Assembly: GCA_028822445.1 (NCBI GenBank)
Contig: JAPKDQ010000001.1
Location: forward strand, 558,001-622,000
Length of the DNA: 64,000 nt
Source: Rhodospirillaceae bacterium
Lineage (GTDB): Bacteria > Pseudomonadota > Alphaproteobacteria > Rhodospirillales > Rhodospirillaceae
Direction: 5' to 3'
Each line of letters starts with the position of its first letter. The stretch's first letter is position 1. Of the stretch, positions 9,591 to 20,765 are shown piece by piece. The notes under the pieces are model-generated. The model was not told the DNA's origin. It ran no database searches and saw nothing but the letters and a program-made list of their open reading frames with translations. The position numbers and the translations under genes were made by a program.

Positions 9591-11020
9591 GAAGCCAAGC
9601 CCTGTGATTGGCCGGAGCGAAGTTTTGCTAGGTCTTCCGGCAAGTCTTGCGCCCACGAGGTGATGTTTCCAGCGCCGAGACAGATAACCAAATCACCTGG
9701 ACTAGAAATGTCATCGATAACTGCAGCAAGGTGTTTTGGCGCTAACAAGCCGGTCACCTGGGTATGTCCGTGTGCGTGCAAACCTTCGATTAACCCGTCG
9801 CGATCCATGCCTTCGATTGGGGACTCACCGGCGGGATATACATCGGCGACGACAACGTGATCGGCATCGTTAAAGCACGTGCAGAATTCTTCGAATAAGG
9901 AGGCGAGGCGCGAATAACGGTGAGGCTGCACGACAGCAATAACTCGACCAGATGTTGCGCTTCTTGCTGCCTTAAGCGCAGCTGCGATTTCGACAGGGTG
10001 ATGTCCGTAGTCATCGATGACCGTGATGCCACCGACTTCCCCTGTTTTTGTGAAGCGTCGTTTCACGCCTTTAAAACGACCGAGCCCCCCCCGGATGGTA
10101 TCGTTATCCACCCCGAGTTCAGCCCCGACCGCGACTGCTGCCAGAGCATTGAGCACGTTGTGGTGACCGAACATTGGAATTTGAAGATTCTCGATGCGGC
10201 GTTCGCCACCCGTTATGCGATCTGAGATAGCAACATCAAACTGAGCGCCGCTCATGTCTAAGCTGACATTCTCGCCGCGTACGTTTGCGAGTGGACCAAG
10301 TCCATAAGTAATAATCTTGCGGTCCGAAAGATGGGGTATGAGGGCCTGCACTTCCGGGTGATCAATGCACAGCGTTGCAAAGCCATAGAACGGGATGGCA
10401 TCGACAAAGGTGCGGAACGCAGCCTTCAGTGCTTCGAAGTCGCCGTAGAAATCCAGATGCTCGGGGTCAATATTAGTGACGACAGCGATGGTCGCTGGAA
10501 GCCTGATAAAGGTGCCATCTGATTCGTCGGCCTCGACGACCATCCAGTCGCCTTCGCCAAGGCGTGCATTGGTGCCGTACGCATTGATGATGCCACCGTT
10601 AATGACGGTTGGGTCAAGTTTTGCTGCATCTAGAACAGCTGCGATCAATGACGTGGTTGTTGTTTTCCCGTGAGTTCCACCCACAGCGATCGCCCACTTG
10701 AGGCGCATCAGTTCTGCAAGCATTTCTGCCCGGCGGACAACCGGCACCATAGCCTTGCGAGCTGCGGTGACTTCGGGGTTATCCGATTTAACGGCGGACG
10801 AGGTCACGACAACGCGGGTTTCTCCTAAATTCTCTGCGCGATGCCCGACTTCAACCTTAATGCCTAGGGTGCGTAGGCGGTCGACATTAGGGTTTTGCGC
10901 GATGTCGCTGCCCTGCACTTGGTAGCCCAGGTTATGCATGACCTCCGCAATCCCGCTCATTCCAATCCCGCCAATCCCGACGAAATGAATAATTCCGATG
11001 TCTAATGGCATTGTGCGCAT
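9587..11020 (-). CDS. murC: UDP-N-acetylmuramate--L-alanine ligase
   Basis: First amino-acid-adding Mur ligase. The N-terminal Rossmann loop is [16 protein letters not shown], the ATP P-loop [14 protein letters not shown], and the Mur-family middle motif [12 protein letters not shown] with [11 protein letters not shown]. The C-terminal domain has [10 protein letters not shown] and [10 protein letters not shown]. Length is 477 residues, normal for the family. Its ATG overlaps the murG stop by one base (TAATG), and murB overlaps its own stop. Confidence 0.97.
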   Translation of the reverse strand: MRTMPLDIGIIHFVGIGGIGMSGIAEVMHNLGYQVQGSDIAQNPNVDRLRTLGIKVEVGHRAENLGETRVVVTSSAVKSDNPEVTAARKAMVPVVRRAEMLAELMRLKWAIAVGGTHGKTTTTSLIAAVLDAAKLDPTVINGGIINAYGTNARLGEGDWMVVEADESDGTFIRLPATIAVVTNIDPEHLDFYGDFEALKAAFRTFVDAIPFYGFATLCIDHPEVQALIPHLSDRKIITYGLGPLANVRGENVSLDMSGAQFDVAISDRITGGERRIENLQIPMFGHHNVLNALAAVAVGAELGVDNDTIRGGLGRFKGVKRRFTKTGEVGGITVIDDYGHHPVEIAAALKAARSATSGRVIAVVQPHRYSRLASLFEEFCTCFNDADHVVVADVYPAGESPIEGMDRDGLIEGLHAHGHTQVTGLLAPKHLAAVIDDISSPGDLVICLGAGNITSWAQDLPEDLAKLRSGQSQGLAS

Positions 11021-12153
11021 TACGCGGCTCCCTGCGCTTGGTCTGCGTGGTCGTTGTTACCGTGGACGAGACGCTCGACAATATCGGCCAGTCGATCTTC
11101 AGCATCTGGTATGGCGAAGGCTTTGGCGCTCTCTGCAGCTTTCGTCAGTGCCTTTGGGTCTGTGAGAAGTTGCTCAAGGCGGACTGCAAGGGAGTTTGGT
11201 GTTAAAGAGTCTTGCTGCCCAAACCATCCGCCACCTGCCTTCACTAGGGCCTGAGCGTTATCAGTTTGATGATCGTCTGCGGCATACGGGTACGGTACGT
11301 AAATCGCTGGACGACCTGTGTATGAAACTTCGCTTACAGTAGATGATCCGGAACGCACGATTAACAGCTGAGCCGCGGCAATCAGTCCCGGCACATCCTC
11401 GAAGAATGGCTGGAGGCGGGCTTGTACACCACAGTTTGAAAAGGCATGGCGTGTCTGATCAATAAGTTCACTTCGGCATTGTTGGTCTAAGGCAATCCGT
11501 TTACGCAAAGTCTCAGGTAAGCGTTTGATAGCGCATGGAATTAAATGACTAAATGCCGCTGCTCCCTGGCTTCCACCTAAGACGACAAGCTTGATGGGGC
11601 TACCATCTGTGGGGGCGACATAAGGCTTGGCACGTGCAGTACCAAACGCCGACCGGACGGGCATTCCCGTTAGAACCGGAGAAACACTATCCGGAATAAG
11701 GCGGGTGTGTTCGAATGATGTGCAGACGCGATCGATCCGCTTTGCGAAAATCCGGTTGGCCTTGCCAATGACGGCGTTCTGCTCGTGTATCACGGTCGGA
11801 AACTTAAGGTGCATTGCGGCCACCATCGTTGGTGCCGCGGCATATCCACCAAAGCCGATCACTGCCGCTGGGTTCAATTCACGCAGAATTCGTCGTGCTT
11901 GAAACACGCCGACACCCAGGCTGATAGTACTTGTCAGGCGCCCCAAAGCACCAAACCCAGAAATGCCACGGGCGCTGATCGTGTGCGTTTCTAATTCAGA
12001 CAAAGTCCCGGAATGCGCCGCACCGCGTTCATCCGTGATCCAAACGAGGGAATGGCCGCGTTTCCGTAAAACTTCACCCAACGCTTCGGCTGGAAAAATG
12101 TGGCCGCCGGTACCACCCGCGGCGAGAACAATTGCCCGAAATGACCTTGTCAT
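11020..12153 (-). CDS. murG: Lipid II synthase (GlcNAc transferase) MurG
   Basis: Peripheral membrane glycosyltransferase that adds GlcNAc to lipid I. The N-terminal G-loop [15 protein letters not shown] and the second G-loop [16 protein letters not shown] are diagnostic, together with the C-terminal donor site [34 protein letters not shown]. That tail reads RSGSST where many relatives have RAGA, a tolerated variant. Length is 377. It overlaps ftsW by 4 bases and murC by 1. Confidence 0.96.
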   Translation of the reverse strand: MTRSFRAIVLAAGGTGGHIFPAEALGEVLRKRGHSLVWITDERGAAHSGTLSELETHTISARGISGFGALGRLTSTISLGVGVFQARRILRELNPAAVIGFGGYAAAPTMVAAMHLKFPTVIHEQNAVIGKANRIFAKRIDRVCTSFEHTRLIPDSVSPVLTGMPVRSAFGTARAKPYVAPTDGSPIKLVVLGGSQGAAAFSHLIPCAIKRLPETLRKRIALDQQCRSELIDQTRHAFSNCGVQARLQPFFEDVPGLIAAAQLLIVRSGSSTVSEVSYTGRPAIYVPYPYAADDHQTDNAQALVKAGGGWFGQQDSLTPNSLAVRLEQLLTDPKALTKAAESAKAFAIPDAEDRLADIVERLVHGNNDHADQAQGAA

Positions 12154-13280
12154 GCGTTGAGGCCCTCCGTGTCGCGACGGCGGCGGGTCAATCCCAAAAT
12201 CATTCCCATGCTTATAGCAAGGGCCAGCATGGAAGAACCGCCGTATGAAATGAATGGAAGCGTCATGCCTTTGGTCGGCATCATGTGCAGACTGGACGCC
12301 ATATTGATGATCGCTTGAAGGCCAAGTTGAACTGACAGACCACCGACAGACAGGAGAATGAATAGGTTATCTTCGCGCAGGACTTTGATCATTGCGCGTA
12401 GGACGAGGAAGCCAAACAGGGCAACAACAAACAAGCAAAGAAGGACACCAAACTCTTCACCCGCGACAGCAAAAATGAAGTCCGTATGCGCGTCTGGGAG
12501 TGTTTCTTTGACGCGGCCTTCACCGGGACCGCGACCAAATATACCTCCGTTCTGGAACGCTCGAATTGCTTGTGTGACCTGGTATGTGTCACCGGAGCTG
12601 GGATCCAGAAAACGATCGACTCGGCTCGCTACGTGAGGGAACAAAAAGTACGCGCCGACCAGCGCTCCCAGGCCTAAAAAAGCAATTAAGACAGCCCAGA
12701 AGATTGGCAGGCCGGCCATAAAGAACTGAGCGCACCATACGGATACGATAACCATGGTCATGCCGACGTCAGGCTGTGACAATAAGACAGCGCACACCAT
12801 CATAAGACAACCGAGCGCAATTATATTACCCGGCACACCTTCTTTGGTGCGGTTTAGGGTAAACATCCATGCCGATACGATAACGAGGAAAGGCTTAATG
12901 AATTCTGACGGTTGAATTGACAATCCACCAAGGCGCAGCCAACGTGTTGCGCCGTTGATCTCTGCCCCAAAGATAAGGGTGCCAAGCATCATCATGAATG
13001 CGATGAAGAGGCCGATGGCGGAAAAGCGGCGGATCCACAATGCTGGCATGAGTGAAACAGACAACATCAGTGCAATCGCGATGGGCAAGAATACGGATTG
13101 CTTGCGGACAAAGTGATACGTATCGGCGCCTATGCGCCCAGCAGCAGGGGGGCCAGCTGCGAGAGTTAGGATCATACCGATAACGATAAGGGTGCCCGCT
13201 GCGAATAGCAGCCAGCGATCCACTGTCCACCACCAGCGGCCAACAACACTTGTATCTGCGCGGGTAAAGGCTGCGCTCAT
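12150..13280 (-). CDS. ftsW: Lipid II polymerase FtsW (SEDS family)
   Basis: Septal peptidoglycan glycosyltransferase of the SEDS family, partner of FtsI. The 376-residue protein has about ten hydrophobic segments. Signature regions include INGATRWLRLGGLSIQPSEFIKPFLVI, LLSQPDVGMTMVI, VTQAIRAFQNGGIFGRGPGEG and MMPTKGMTLPFISYGGSSMLA. It lies between murD and murG with 4-base overlaps at both ends, the usual dcw position. Confidence 0.97.
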   Translation of the reverse strand: MSAAFTRADTSVVGRWWWTVDRWLLFAAGTLIVIGMILTLAAGPPAAGRIGADTYHFVRKQSVFLPIAIALMLSVSLMPALWIRRFSAIGLFIAFMMMLGTLIFGAEINGATRWLRLGGLSIQPSEFIKPFLVIVSAWMFTLNRTKEGVPGNIIALGCLMMVCAVLLSQPDVGMTMVIVSVWCAQFFMAGLPIFWAVLIAFLGLGALVGAYFLFPHVASRVDRFLDPSSGDTYQVTQAIRAFQNGGIFGRGPGEGRVKETLPDAHTDFIFAVAGEEFGVLLCLFVVALFGFLVLRAMIKVLREDNLFILLSVGGLSVQLGLQAIINMASSLHMMPTKGMTLPFISYGGSSMLALAISMGMILGLTRRRRDTEGLNA

Positions 13281-14665
13281 GCGGCGACCTCCGGCCAGGC
13301 TTCAGTCACCGTGTTCCGAAACGCGTCTCCGCGCTCCTCAAAATTCTTAAACATGTCGAAGGATGCGCAGGCTGGAGACAAAAGGACCGTCGCGTCATGG
13401 TCACGGCTCAAGAGTGCGAGGCGACCAGCGTCTATGGTTGCGCCTTCCAGTGTTTTATGGGTCGATGTTGCTACTCCGGATCGGGAGAGTTCCTCAGCAA
13501 AAGTATTCGCCGATTCACCGATCAAGAAGGCGTGTTTAATGCGACCGAATAACGGACCCAGGTTGGTGATTCCCCCAGCTTTAGAAACGCCACCGGCAAT
13601 CCAGTATATGGCGCCGTAACAACTCAAGGCTTTCTCTGACGCGTTCGCGTTCGTGGCTTTGCTATCGTTTACGAAGGTGACGCCGTTTAAAGTTCCGACG
13701 ACTTCTTGCCTATGGCTCAGGCCGGGGAATGTGGCGAAGGAGTCTGAAACCTCTTGGCGTGACACACCGTGGGTGATGGCAATTGCACAAGCTGTTGCTG
13801 CATTTTGCCAATTATGTTTTCCAGGAAGCGCTTTGAATGCGCGCAAATCAATCGTACCGGGTTTAGCAGAAAGAGTATCCGTTAGAATGCCGCCCTGAAC
13901 CGAGACGCCGTCAATCATGCTTTCTTCAGAAGAAATTCCAATGACATAGTGTTGCCCGCCAATGGAAAGCTGGTTGGTGATACTGCGGCTCGGATCATCA
14001 TCCTGCCCAATAATCGCAGTCGCACCATTTTTTTGGTTGTCGAACAGCTGAGCCTTGGCAGTGATGTATCCGCCTAGGCCGCCGTGGCGATCGAGGTGGT
14101 CGGGGCTTACGTTGGTTAGGGCGGCGGTTGAGCAGGCGAGTGATGGTGTTAGCTCTGTTTGATACGAAGACAGTTCAAGAACGTAGATCCCGTTTGCATC
14201 GAGTGGCTCAAGATCAAGCGCTGTGAATCCAAGGTTGCCACCAACTTCGATACGTTTTCCAGCTGACTTTAGAATGTGCGCTGTGAGCGCCGTTGTCGTC
14301 GACTTCCCGTTCGTGCCGGTGATGCCAATGTATGTAGCCTCTGATTGGGCTGTTGCGAGCAAATCGATATCGCATCTTAAGTTGAGGTTCGCGCTACGAG
14401 CCTTTTCTGCCAAGGGGTGGCGTGTCGGGTGCTTATGGGGCACGCCTGGGCTCCAAATGACGTCATCTAGCGTGGTCATGTCGCCAGACTCAAAATCGAA
14501 GAGTGTTAGGCCGCTCGCCTGTGCTTTCTCGCGCTCATCAGCTTGATCATCCCATACCATGACGGTGGCGCCAGCTTGCGTCAGTGCACGGGCTGCGGAA
14601 AGCCCGGACTTACCAAGCCCGACAACCAAGATGGTATCATCGCGGTGAGAGAGAAGGGGGATCAT
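13277..14665 (-). CDS. murD: UDP-N-acetylmuramoylalanine--D-glutamate ligase
   Basis: Second amino-acid-adding Mur ligase (adds D-Glu). Motifs: VVGLGKSGLSAARAL at the N-terminus, ATP loop GITGTNGKSTTTALTAHIL, VLELSSYQTELTPSL, LTNVSPDHLDRHGG and FVNDSKATNANASEKAL. Length is 462. It overlaps ftsW by 4 bases and starts 7 bases after the mraY stop, so it belongs to the same transcript. Confidence 0.97.
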   Translation of the reverse strand: MIPLLSHRDDTILVVGLGKSGLSAARALTQAGATVMVWDDQADEREKAQASGLTLFDFESGDMTTLDDVIWSPGVPHKHPTRHPLAEKARSANLNLRCDIDLLATAQSEATYIGITGTNGKSTTTALTAHILKSAGKRIEVGGNLGFTALDLEPLDANGIYVLELSSYQTELTPSLACSTAALTNVSPDHLDRHGGLGGYITAKAQLFDNQKNGATAIIGQDDDPSRSITNQLSIGGQHYVIGISSEESMIDGVSVQGGILTDTLSAKPGTIDLRAFKALPGKHNWQNAATACAIAITHGVSRQEVSDSFATFPGLSHRQEVVGTLNGVTFVNDSKATNANASEKALSCYGAIYWIAGGVSKAGGITNLGPLFGRIKHAFLIGESANTFAEELSRSGVATSTHKTLEGATIDAGRLALLSRDHDATVLLSPACASFDMFKNFEERGDAFRNTVTEAWPEVAA

Positions 14666-14672
14666 GCGTTTA

Positions 14673-15758
14673 TCACCTCAGCTTCAGTGTGCTCAGGCCG
14701 ACAATCGCAAGAATGCAGGCAATGATCCAAAAACGAATGACGATAGTCGGCTCAGCCCAGCCCTTTTGTTCGAAGTGATGGTGCAAGGGGGCCATGCGGA
14801 AGACACGGCGGCCGGTGAGCTTGAAGGAGACGACTTGAACAATGACGGACACTGTTTCCAAAACAAACAGGCCACCCGTAATGCCCAGAACAATTTCATG
14901 CTTGGTGACGACTGAAACGGCCCCGAGGGCGCCGCCCATGGCAAGAGACCCTGTGTCACCCATGAAGACCATTGCAGGTGGCGCGTTGAACCAGAGGAAC
15001 CCGAGGCCGGCACCAATAATCGTGCCGCAGAACACAGCGAGTTCCCCTGTTCCGCGAACGAAGTGAACCTGGAGATACTCCGCAAAAAAGATGTTGCCGA
15101 TCAAATAGGAGATGACCAAGAAGACGCCAGCACAAATCATCACGGGCACAATAGCCAATCCATCTAAGCCATCAGTGAGATTTACCGAATTGGACGCGCC
15201 CACCATGATGAAGGCTGCAAATGGAATGTAGAACCAGCCGAGGTCAATTAGAATGTCTTTGAAAAAGGGGAGAGCTAAACCAGTTGGATTGATGTCAGTC
15301 GTTACGTTGACGATCCAAATGGCTACAGCAACGGCAATGATGGCTTCTAACGACAACTTCACGCGAGCAGGAAGTCCGCCAGAATGTTTCTTTGTGACCT
15401 TCAAGTAATCGTCTGCAAAGCCAATGGCGCCGAATCCCATGGTGACTGCCAGCACGGCCCAAATGTAGTGATTAGAAAGGTCTGCCCAGAGTAAGGTGGA
15501 GACCGCAATCGCCAATAGCATCATCATGCCGCCCATGGTGGGCGTGCCTTGTTTCGTTAGAAGGTGACTTTGCGGACCGTCTTTGCGGATCGGCTGACCG
15601 GTGGCCTGATGGCTCTTAAGCCAACGAATGATAGCCGGACCAAATACAAAGGCAATAACCATTGCTGTTACAACGGCGCCACCAGTCCGGAACGTGAGGT
15701 AACGGAAAAGATTGAGAGGCGCAAAGTCCCCTGAGAAATTTGATAGCCAATAAAGCAT
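14673..15758 (-). CDS. mraY: Phospho-MurNAc-pentapeptide transferase MraY
   Basis: Integral membrane enzyme transferring phospho-MurNAc-pentapeptide to undecaprenyl phosphate to make lipid I. About ten hydrophobic segments are visible. Family motifs: [11 protein letters not shown] near residue 72, [11 protein letters not shown] with the catalytic aspartates, [29 protein letters not shown] and the C-terminal [13 protein letters not shown]. Length 361 is standard. It lies 16 bases after murF. Confidence 0.98.
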   Translation of the reverse strand: MLYWLSNFSGDFAPLNLFRYLTFRTGGAVVTAMVIAFVFGPAIIRWLKSHQATGQPIRKDGPQSHLLTKQGTPTMGGMMMLLAIAVSTLLWADLSNHYIWAVLAVTMGFGAIGFADDYLKVTKKHSGGLPARVKLSLEAIIAVAVAIWIVNVTTDINPTGLALPFFKDILIDLGWFYIPFAAFIMVGASNSVNLTDGLDGLAIVPVMICAGVFLVISYLIGNIFFAEYLQVHFVRGTGELAVFCGTIIGAGLGFLWFNAPPAMVFMGDTGSLAMGGALGAVSVVTKHEIVLGITGGLFVLETVSVIVQVVSFKLTGRRVFRMAPLHHHFEQKGWAEPTIVIRFWIIACILAIVGLSTLKLR

Positions 15759-15774
15759 CCGTATTCGTTTCCCC

Positions 15775-17199
15775 TCAGCCGCTGTTGACTGCTGTTTGCG
15801 TCTGTTGACCTAAATTCTTAAGCGTGTTGACGACGACAGACATGCGACTACCGAACGACCCCTTTACGGCGATGATATCGCCGGGTTCGATAAATCGAGC
15901 AATGAGCGCCGCCAACTCTTCGCAATTTTCTGCGTGGCCTGTTGCTTTCTCTATTGGCAACGCATCGTGCAGATTTCGCATTCCGGGCCCGGCCGTGAAG
16001 ACACAATCAATACCATCGCAGGTAATTGGAGTGGCTAGGTCTGCGTGAAGTTCATCTGAATGGTCGCCAAGTTCGAGCATGTCGCCTAGCGCGAGAATGA
16101 CTCGGCCTTTCTTGCGCGTTGCATTGAGTGCTTCTGCTAGCGCGGCAATAGAGGCCGGGCTTGCATTGTAACTTTCATCAATCAGGCTGAACGTGCCATG
16201 GTGTAGAGAGATCATTGATCTCGCCCCGCGTCCTGTTGGCGGCATCATGTCATTGAGATCACTGGCCGCTTGTTCAACATCGCCGCCTAAAGCATCCACC
16301 GCTGCAAGCACGGCAAGGCTATTCAAAGCCATATGCTTGCCAGTCATTCCGATGTCATAGAACAGTCTCTTGCCGTTCACATCAGCTGCAATGCGTGTTC
16401 CGGCATCGCTTACGTCCCAGGCAACCAAGCGATATGCTGCGCCTTGGTCGGTGCCAAATGACACGATTGAGGCTGAGCCAGCATTTTTGGCGGCTAACGC
16501 GATACGGTTAAAGTGTGGGTTATCCGCCGGGATGATTGCGACACCACCAGGCTCTAATCCAAGGAAGATCTCTGCTTTTTCATTTGCTATTTCAGATACG
16601 GAGGCGAAGAATTTAAGGTGGACAGCTTCGACAGTTGTAATCACGGCTACATGGGGTCGAACCATACGAGAGAGAGGCTTAATCTCTCCTGCGTGGTTCA
16701 TGCCGAGTTCTAGAATGGCGTATTCGGTCGCAGCTGGCATCCGAGCAAGACTTAACGGCACGCCCCAGTGATTATTCAGGTTACCTAACGTCGCGTGCGC
16801 TAATCCTTGACGACTCATCGCTAAGGTTAACGCCTCTTTTGTGGTGGTTTTTCCAACACTTCCTGTTACCGCAGCGATGCGGCCAGACATACGGTAACGT
16901 GCAGCGCGTGCGAGCGATTGTAATGCAACCATCGTATCTTTCACGATCACAAGCCGGTTTTCGTTAACGGTTTGTTCGCCGTCTACCGGTATACGGCTCA
17001 CAATAGCTGCCGAGGCACCGCGCTCTAGGGCCTCGGCAACAAAATTATGGCCGTCAAATTTTGGACCTTTTACTGCGACAAAAAGATCTCCAATAGAGAC
17101 CGACCGGCTATCAAAACAAATGCCATCCGCATTCCAATCACCGGGTGCCCTTCCGTCTGTCGCTGCAGCGACATCGTCACTGGTCCATAATGCCGTCAT
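15775..17199 (-). CDS. murF: UDP-MurNAc-tripeptide--D-Ala-D-Ala ligase
   Basis: Adds the D-Ala-D-Ala dipeptide made by Ddl to the UDP-MurNAc tripeptide. Visible motifs: [17 protein letters not shown] at the N-terminus, ATP loop [53 protein letters not shown] and [20 protein letters not shown]. Length 474. Its start overlaps the murE stop by 4 bases. Confidence 0.96.
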   Translation of the reverse strand: MTALWTSDDVAAATDGRAPGDWNADGICFDSRSVSIGDLFVAVKGPKFDGHNFVAEALERGASAAIVSRIPVDGEQTVNENRLVIVKDTMVALQSLARAARYRMSGRIAAVTGSVGKTTTKEALTLAMSRQGLAHATLGNLNNHWGVPLSLARMPAATEYAILELGMNHAGEIKPLSRMVRPHVAVITTVEAVHLKFFASVSEIANEKAEIFLGLEPGGVAIIPADNPHFNRIALAAKNAGSASIVSFGTDQGAAYRLVAWDVSDAGTRIAADVNGKRLFYDIGMTGKHMALNSLAVLAAVDALGGDVEQAASDLNDMMPPTGRGARSMISLHHGTFSLIDESYNASPASIAALAEALNATRKKGRVILALGDMLELGDHSDELHADLATPITCDGIDCVFTAGPGMRNLHDALPIEKATGHAENCEELAALIARFIEPGDIIAVKGSFGSRMSVVVNTLKNLGQQTQTAVNSG

Positions 17200-18662
17200 G
17201 ATGCCCCTCCCACAGCATTGAGGGCAGACTGAGAAACTTCGCGATCGTCGAAGGGAAAAACTGTGTCGCCAATGATCTGACCAGTCTCGTGGCCTTTGCC
17301 GGCGATAAGCAGGACATCACCATTGTCTAAATGGGAGACCGCCGCCTCGATTGCGTCGGCGCGACCTCCAATTTCCATTGCGCCTTCGCACCCGGCTAAT
17401 ACCTCGGTTCGAATTCGTGCCGCATCTTCTGACCGAGGGTTGTCGTCTGTCACATAGATGATATCAGCCGCTGCTGAAGCCGCCTCACCCATTAGTGGGC
17501 GCTTGCCTAAATCGCGGTCTCCGCCAGCACCAAATACAACGGAGAGTTTACCGTTGGTGTGAGGGCGAAGCGCCTGCAGCGCCGTCGTGAGCGCCGCAGG
17601 TGTATGGGCGTAATCGACAAACACGGTCGCCCCATTTTCTTTAGAACCAACTAATTCAAGACGGCCAGGAACACCTTCGAGTTGTGGTAGTGCCTCGAGA
17701 ACTTTTTCAGGTGTTACTCCAGTCGCGAGGGCAAGGCCGGCGGCGCACAATGCATTCATGGCCTGAAACGACCCAGCCAATGGAAGAGTGATCTGTTCAG
17801 ATTTTCCGTGAAGTAAAAGGTCAAGCCTTTGTCCATGCGCAACAGGTGTTGTGTTGATTAAACGAATTGCATCACCGGTACGACCATACGTGATGACCGA
17901 ATGCCCCTGTGCCGCGCACGCATCTTTTATATCACTACATTCGACCTCATCGGCATTTAGGACCGCGACCCCGCCGGGAATAAGAACCTCAGAGAACAAT
18001 CTCATTTTGGCTGCGAGGTAAGCCCCCATCGTTCCGTGGTAATCTAGGTGATCGCGGCTTAGGTTCGTGAAAGCTGCAGCGCTAATCTTGACGCCGTCAA
18101 GGCGATACTGATCAAGGCCATGGCTCGACGCTTCAAGTGCGAGATGACCAACGCCACAGCGGGCTAAGTCAGAGAGAAGCCTGTGCAATGTGACGGGGTC
18201 AGGTGTAGTTAAGCTGCCAACTTCAGAGCCTACACCAGAGACCACGCCAAGTGTTCCCAATGCGGCGGCTTCATAACCAGCATATTCCCAGATTTGTCTA
18301 ATGAACTGTGCAACGGAGGTCTTTCCATTCGTCCCTGTAATCGCGACGGTAGTATCCGGCTGCCCAATAAAATATTTAGCGGCTAACTGTGCAAAGAGAC
18401 GCCGAGGGTTAGGGTTTGTGATGAGTTGCACATCTTGGGATTCAATCGCTGTGCCATCTGGCGCAAGGATGGTGCGTGCTCCGCGCTCAACAGCTTCGGC
18501 AATATACGCCCGGCCGTCCGCTTTTGTTCCTGGCAATGCCGCGAACAAAAATCCCGGCTCCACAGATTGAGAGTCCGCGGTTAATCCGGTAATATTAAGG
18601 TCGGTTAGGCGTAACATGTCTGTACCGCTGTCCTCCAATAACTCACTCAACCGCACGATCAC
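17196..18662 (-). CDS. murE: UDP-MurNAc-L-Ala-D-Glu--meso-diaminopimelate ligase
   Basis: Third Mur ligase. ITGTNGKTSVAQFIRQI is the ATP loop and LEASSHGLDQYRLDG the family block, with TNLSRDHLDYHGTM. The C-terminal DDNPRSEDAARI matches the DNPR motif that selects meso-diaminopimelate over lysine, so a DAP-type wall is expected. Length 488. The first 20 bases overlap the end of ftsI. Confidence 0.96.
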   Translation of the reverse strand: MIVRLSELLEDSGTDMLRLTDLNITGLTADSQSVEPGFLFAALPGTKADGRAYIAEAVERGARTILAPDGTAIESQDVQLITNPNPRRLFAQLAAKYFIGQPDTTVAITGTNGKTSVAQFIRQIWEYAGYEAAALGTLGVVSGVGSEVGSLTTPDPVTLHRLLSDLARCGVGHLALEASSHGLDQYRLDGVKISAAAFTNLSRDHLDYHGTMGAYLAAKMRLFSEVLIPGGVAVLNADEVECSDIKDACAAQGHSVITYGRTGDAIRLINTTPVAHGQRLDLLLHGKSEQITLPLAGSFQAMNALCAAGLALATGVTPEKVLEALPQLEGVPGRLELVGSKENGATVFVDYAHTPAALTTALQALRPHTNGKLSVVFGAGGDRDLGKRPLMGEAASAAADIIYVTDDNPRSEDAARIRTEVLAGCEGAMEIGGRADAIEAAVSHLDNGDVLLIAGKGHETGQIIGDTVFPFDDREVSQSALNAVGGAS

Positions 18663-20442
18663 CCCCGAAGCCGGCGAGGGCTGGGGCTAGGGCCATTTCA
18701 GAAATACGTGCGCTTGCTTCGACTAGATTCCCGATTTCGGGAGCCATCGGTTGTTCTTTAGTTGGATACACACCCAACATGGGCGCTATTTCGGCGATAA
18801 TGCGGCCAACTGTAGGCGCGGCATTCCAGCCCGCTCCCGTGTAATTGAATGTCTCCTTGGTCCCTTGGGGTTCGTCGAGCAGAACGAACACGACGTAACG
18901 CGGAGCATGCATAGGAAAAGCGGCGACAAAAGACGTTCGGCGACTGTTCTTGTTATAGCCACCAGCGCGCGCTACCTTTTCAGCTGTCCCTGTCTTACCG
19001 CCGACGACATAGCCAGATACTTCAGCTTTTTTTCCAGAACCCTCTGTTACAACGAGCCGCATCATAGAGCGAAGCTGCTTAGACGTTGCTTCTGAGATGA
19101 CGCGCCGACTGTCTTCGTCTGGGATGCGACTTCTTTTGATAAGCGTTGGGCGATTGAGAGTCCCGCCGTTAACCATCGCGCTCACGGCCGATGCAACGTG
19201 AACCGGTGTCACGGCAATGCCATGGCCATAGGATATGGTAGTGGTGTGAATATCGCGCCAAATTTTGGGGTAGATGGGGCGCCCAACTTCAGGAAGCTCA
19301 ATGTCTACTGGAGACAATAATCCCAATTTGTCCAAGAAACTTCGCTGCGCAGACATTCCCGCATTGAGCGCAAGCTGTGCTGCACCAATATTAGAAGAGT
19401 GGATCAATACCTCTGGAAATGTAAGCCAGCGTTTTTCAGCGTGATAATCATTAATCGTGTGTCCAGAGACTGTAATCGGCGCGCGCGCGTCATAAACGCT
19501 ATCCATTCTGACACCCATTTCAAGCGCCATGGCTGCTGTAAATATTTTAAACGTTGAGCCCATTTCGTAGACGCCGAGTGTCGCCCGGTTGAATTGCGCA
19601 TCTCCGTCAGCACGTCCGTTATCCCGCGGGTCGAAGTCTGGCAATGAGACGAGCGAGACTACCTCTCCAGTCGTAGCGTCCATTACAATGCCCGCTGCGC
19701 CGACGGCACCAAACCGCCCCATAGCTACAGCGAGAGTGTCTCGTACAGCGTTTTGAACGCCACTATCCAGAGTAAGCTCAAGGGGTGATAATTTCCTTGA
19801 TAAAGTGCCATCAAACGATAGCTCGAGGCCTGTTTTTCCGCGGTTGTCCGGGTCGGTTGCGCCAACGACATGGGAGAATAAGGAGCCATAAGGGTAGATC
19901 CGCCGCTCAGATTCCTGAAAGTGCAAACCTGGAATACCGAGGGTGTTAACTCTAAGCTGTTGTGTTGGCGTAAGGTGGCGACGGAGATACACAAACTTTT
20001 GGTTGGATTCTAACCGGCGTTTTATAACTTCAAAATTAAGGCCGGGCAATGCCGTGATCAGAGCGTTGGCCGCGAGGTCTGCGTCGATGATCTTAGTCGC
20101 TTCCGCATACAGGTTTACGGTTGGCAATGTGGTTGCGACCGTTCGGCCGTTACGATCAACGATATCCGCACGAAAAATATCGGTCGTCTGGCTTGTGTTG
20201 GCGGTATACCTTGTTCCCGTATCGAGAGCGCCGTTCAAGACCATTAGGTCCACAAGACGAACTGAAATAGACAGGAATGCGAAAGTAAATATCCCAGCCG
20301 TTACCATGACTCGCGCTCTGCCGATTTCAACGGCGCGTTGCGTTTCTCCCACCAGCGTGACCCGCGCTTTGGGTGAAGATTGAATGTCTTCTCCGGGGTA
20401 GGCAAAATCTATTTTACGCGACCCTTGATTCCACACAATCAT
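18643..20442 (-). CDS. ftsI: Septal peptidoglycan transpeptidase (PBP3)
   Basis: Class B penicillin-binding protein that cross-links septal wall. After a cytoplasmic leader of about 45 residues there is a single membrane helix (VMVTAGIFTFAFLSISVRLVDL). The transpeptidase domain has the active-site serine motif STFK (in GSTFKIFTAAMALEMG), the SSN motif (HSSNIGAAQLAL) and KTGT (VGGKTGTAEKV). A pedestal motif (HVVGATDPDNRGKTGLELSFD) is also present. Length 599. It starts one base into the ftsL stop and its end overlaps murE by 20 bases. Confidence 0.97.
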   Translation of the reverse strand: MIVWNQGSRKIDFAYPGEDIQSSPKARVTLVGETQRAVEIGRARVMVTAGIFTFAFLSISVRLVDLMVLNGALDTGTRYTANTSQTTDIFRADIVDRNGRTVATTLPTVNLYAEATKIIDADLAANALITALPGLNFEVIKRRLESNQKFVYLRRHLTPTQQLRVNTLGIPGLHFQESERRIYPYGSLFSHVVGATDPDNRGKTGLELSFDGTLSRKLSPLELTLDSGVQNAVRDTLAVAMGRFGAVGAAGIVMDATTGEVVSLVSLPDFDPRDNGRADGDAQFNRATLGVYEMGSTFKIFTAAMALEMGVRMDSVYDARAPITVSGHTINDYHAEKRWLTFPEVLIHSSNIGAAQLALNAGMSAQRSFLDKLGLLSPVDIELPEVGRPIYPKIWRDIHTTTISYGHGIAVTPVHVASAVSAMVNGGTLNRPTLIKRSRIPDEDSRRVISEATSKQLRSMMRLVVTEGSGKKAEVSGYVVGGKTGTAEKVARAGGYNKNSRRTSFVAAFPMHAPRYVVFVLLDEPQGTKETFNYTGAGWNAAPTVGRIIAEIAPMLGVYPTKEQPMAPEIGNLVEASARISEMALAPALAGFGGDRAVE

Positions 20443-20765
20443 TAGCGAACTCCCTGCTGCGAGGAGGCCGCTGCCGCTTGTCGGGCTGCGCTTGTTGAAA
20501 AAGGAACCGTATCCATCGAAATAATACGAGCAGGCTCGATCGTTGCCAACTCCAGATACTCAAGGCCAAGGCGACGCAGTCGCTCGGGATCACTAAGAAA
20601 TGTCCACTCTGCTTCCAGAACTTTTATCGAGCGGGTGTGCGTATCAATGTCTGAATTACGTTGAGCCAATATGTCTTCAAGGCTTTGCACCTCATATTTA
20701 AGGATAAACAGGGAGGTCGCGATACCAAGTACGAGCCCGAGCCACATTAAATCCATTAGTCTCAT
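20442..20765 (-). CDS. ftsL: Cell division protein FtsL-like
   Basis: Small bitopic protein of the FtsQLB divisome subcomplex. The 107-residue product has one membrane helix at residues 7-23 (MWLGLVLGIATSLFILK), then a predicted coiled coil (EVQSLEDILAQRNSDIDTHTRSIKVLEAEWTFLSDPERLRRLG) ending in the conserved LSDPERL-LG block. FtsL sequences are weakly conserved, so position between rsmH and ftsI carries much of the call. It overlaps rsmH by 4 bases and ftsI by 1. Confidence 0.85.
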   Translation of the reverse strand: MRLMDLMWLGLVLGIATSLFILKYEVQSLEDILAQRNSDIDTHTRSIKVLEAEWTFLSDPERLRRLGLEYLELATIEPARIISMDTVPFSTSAARQAAAASSQQGVR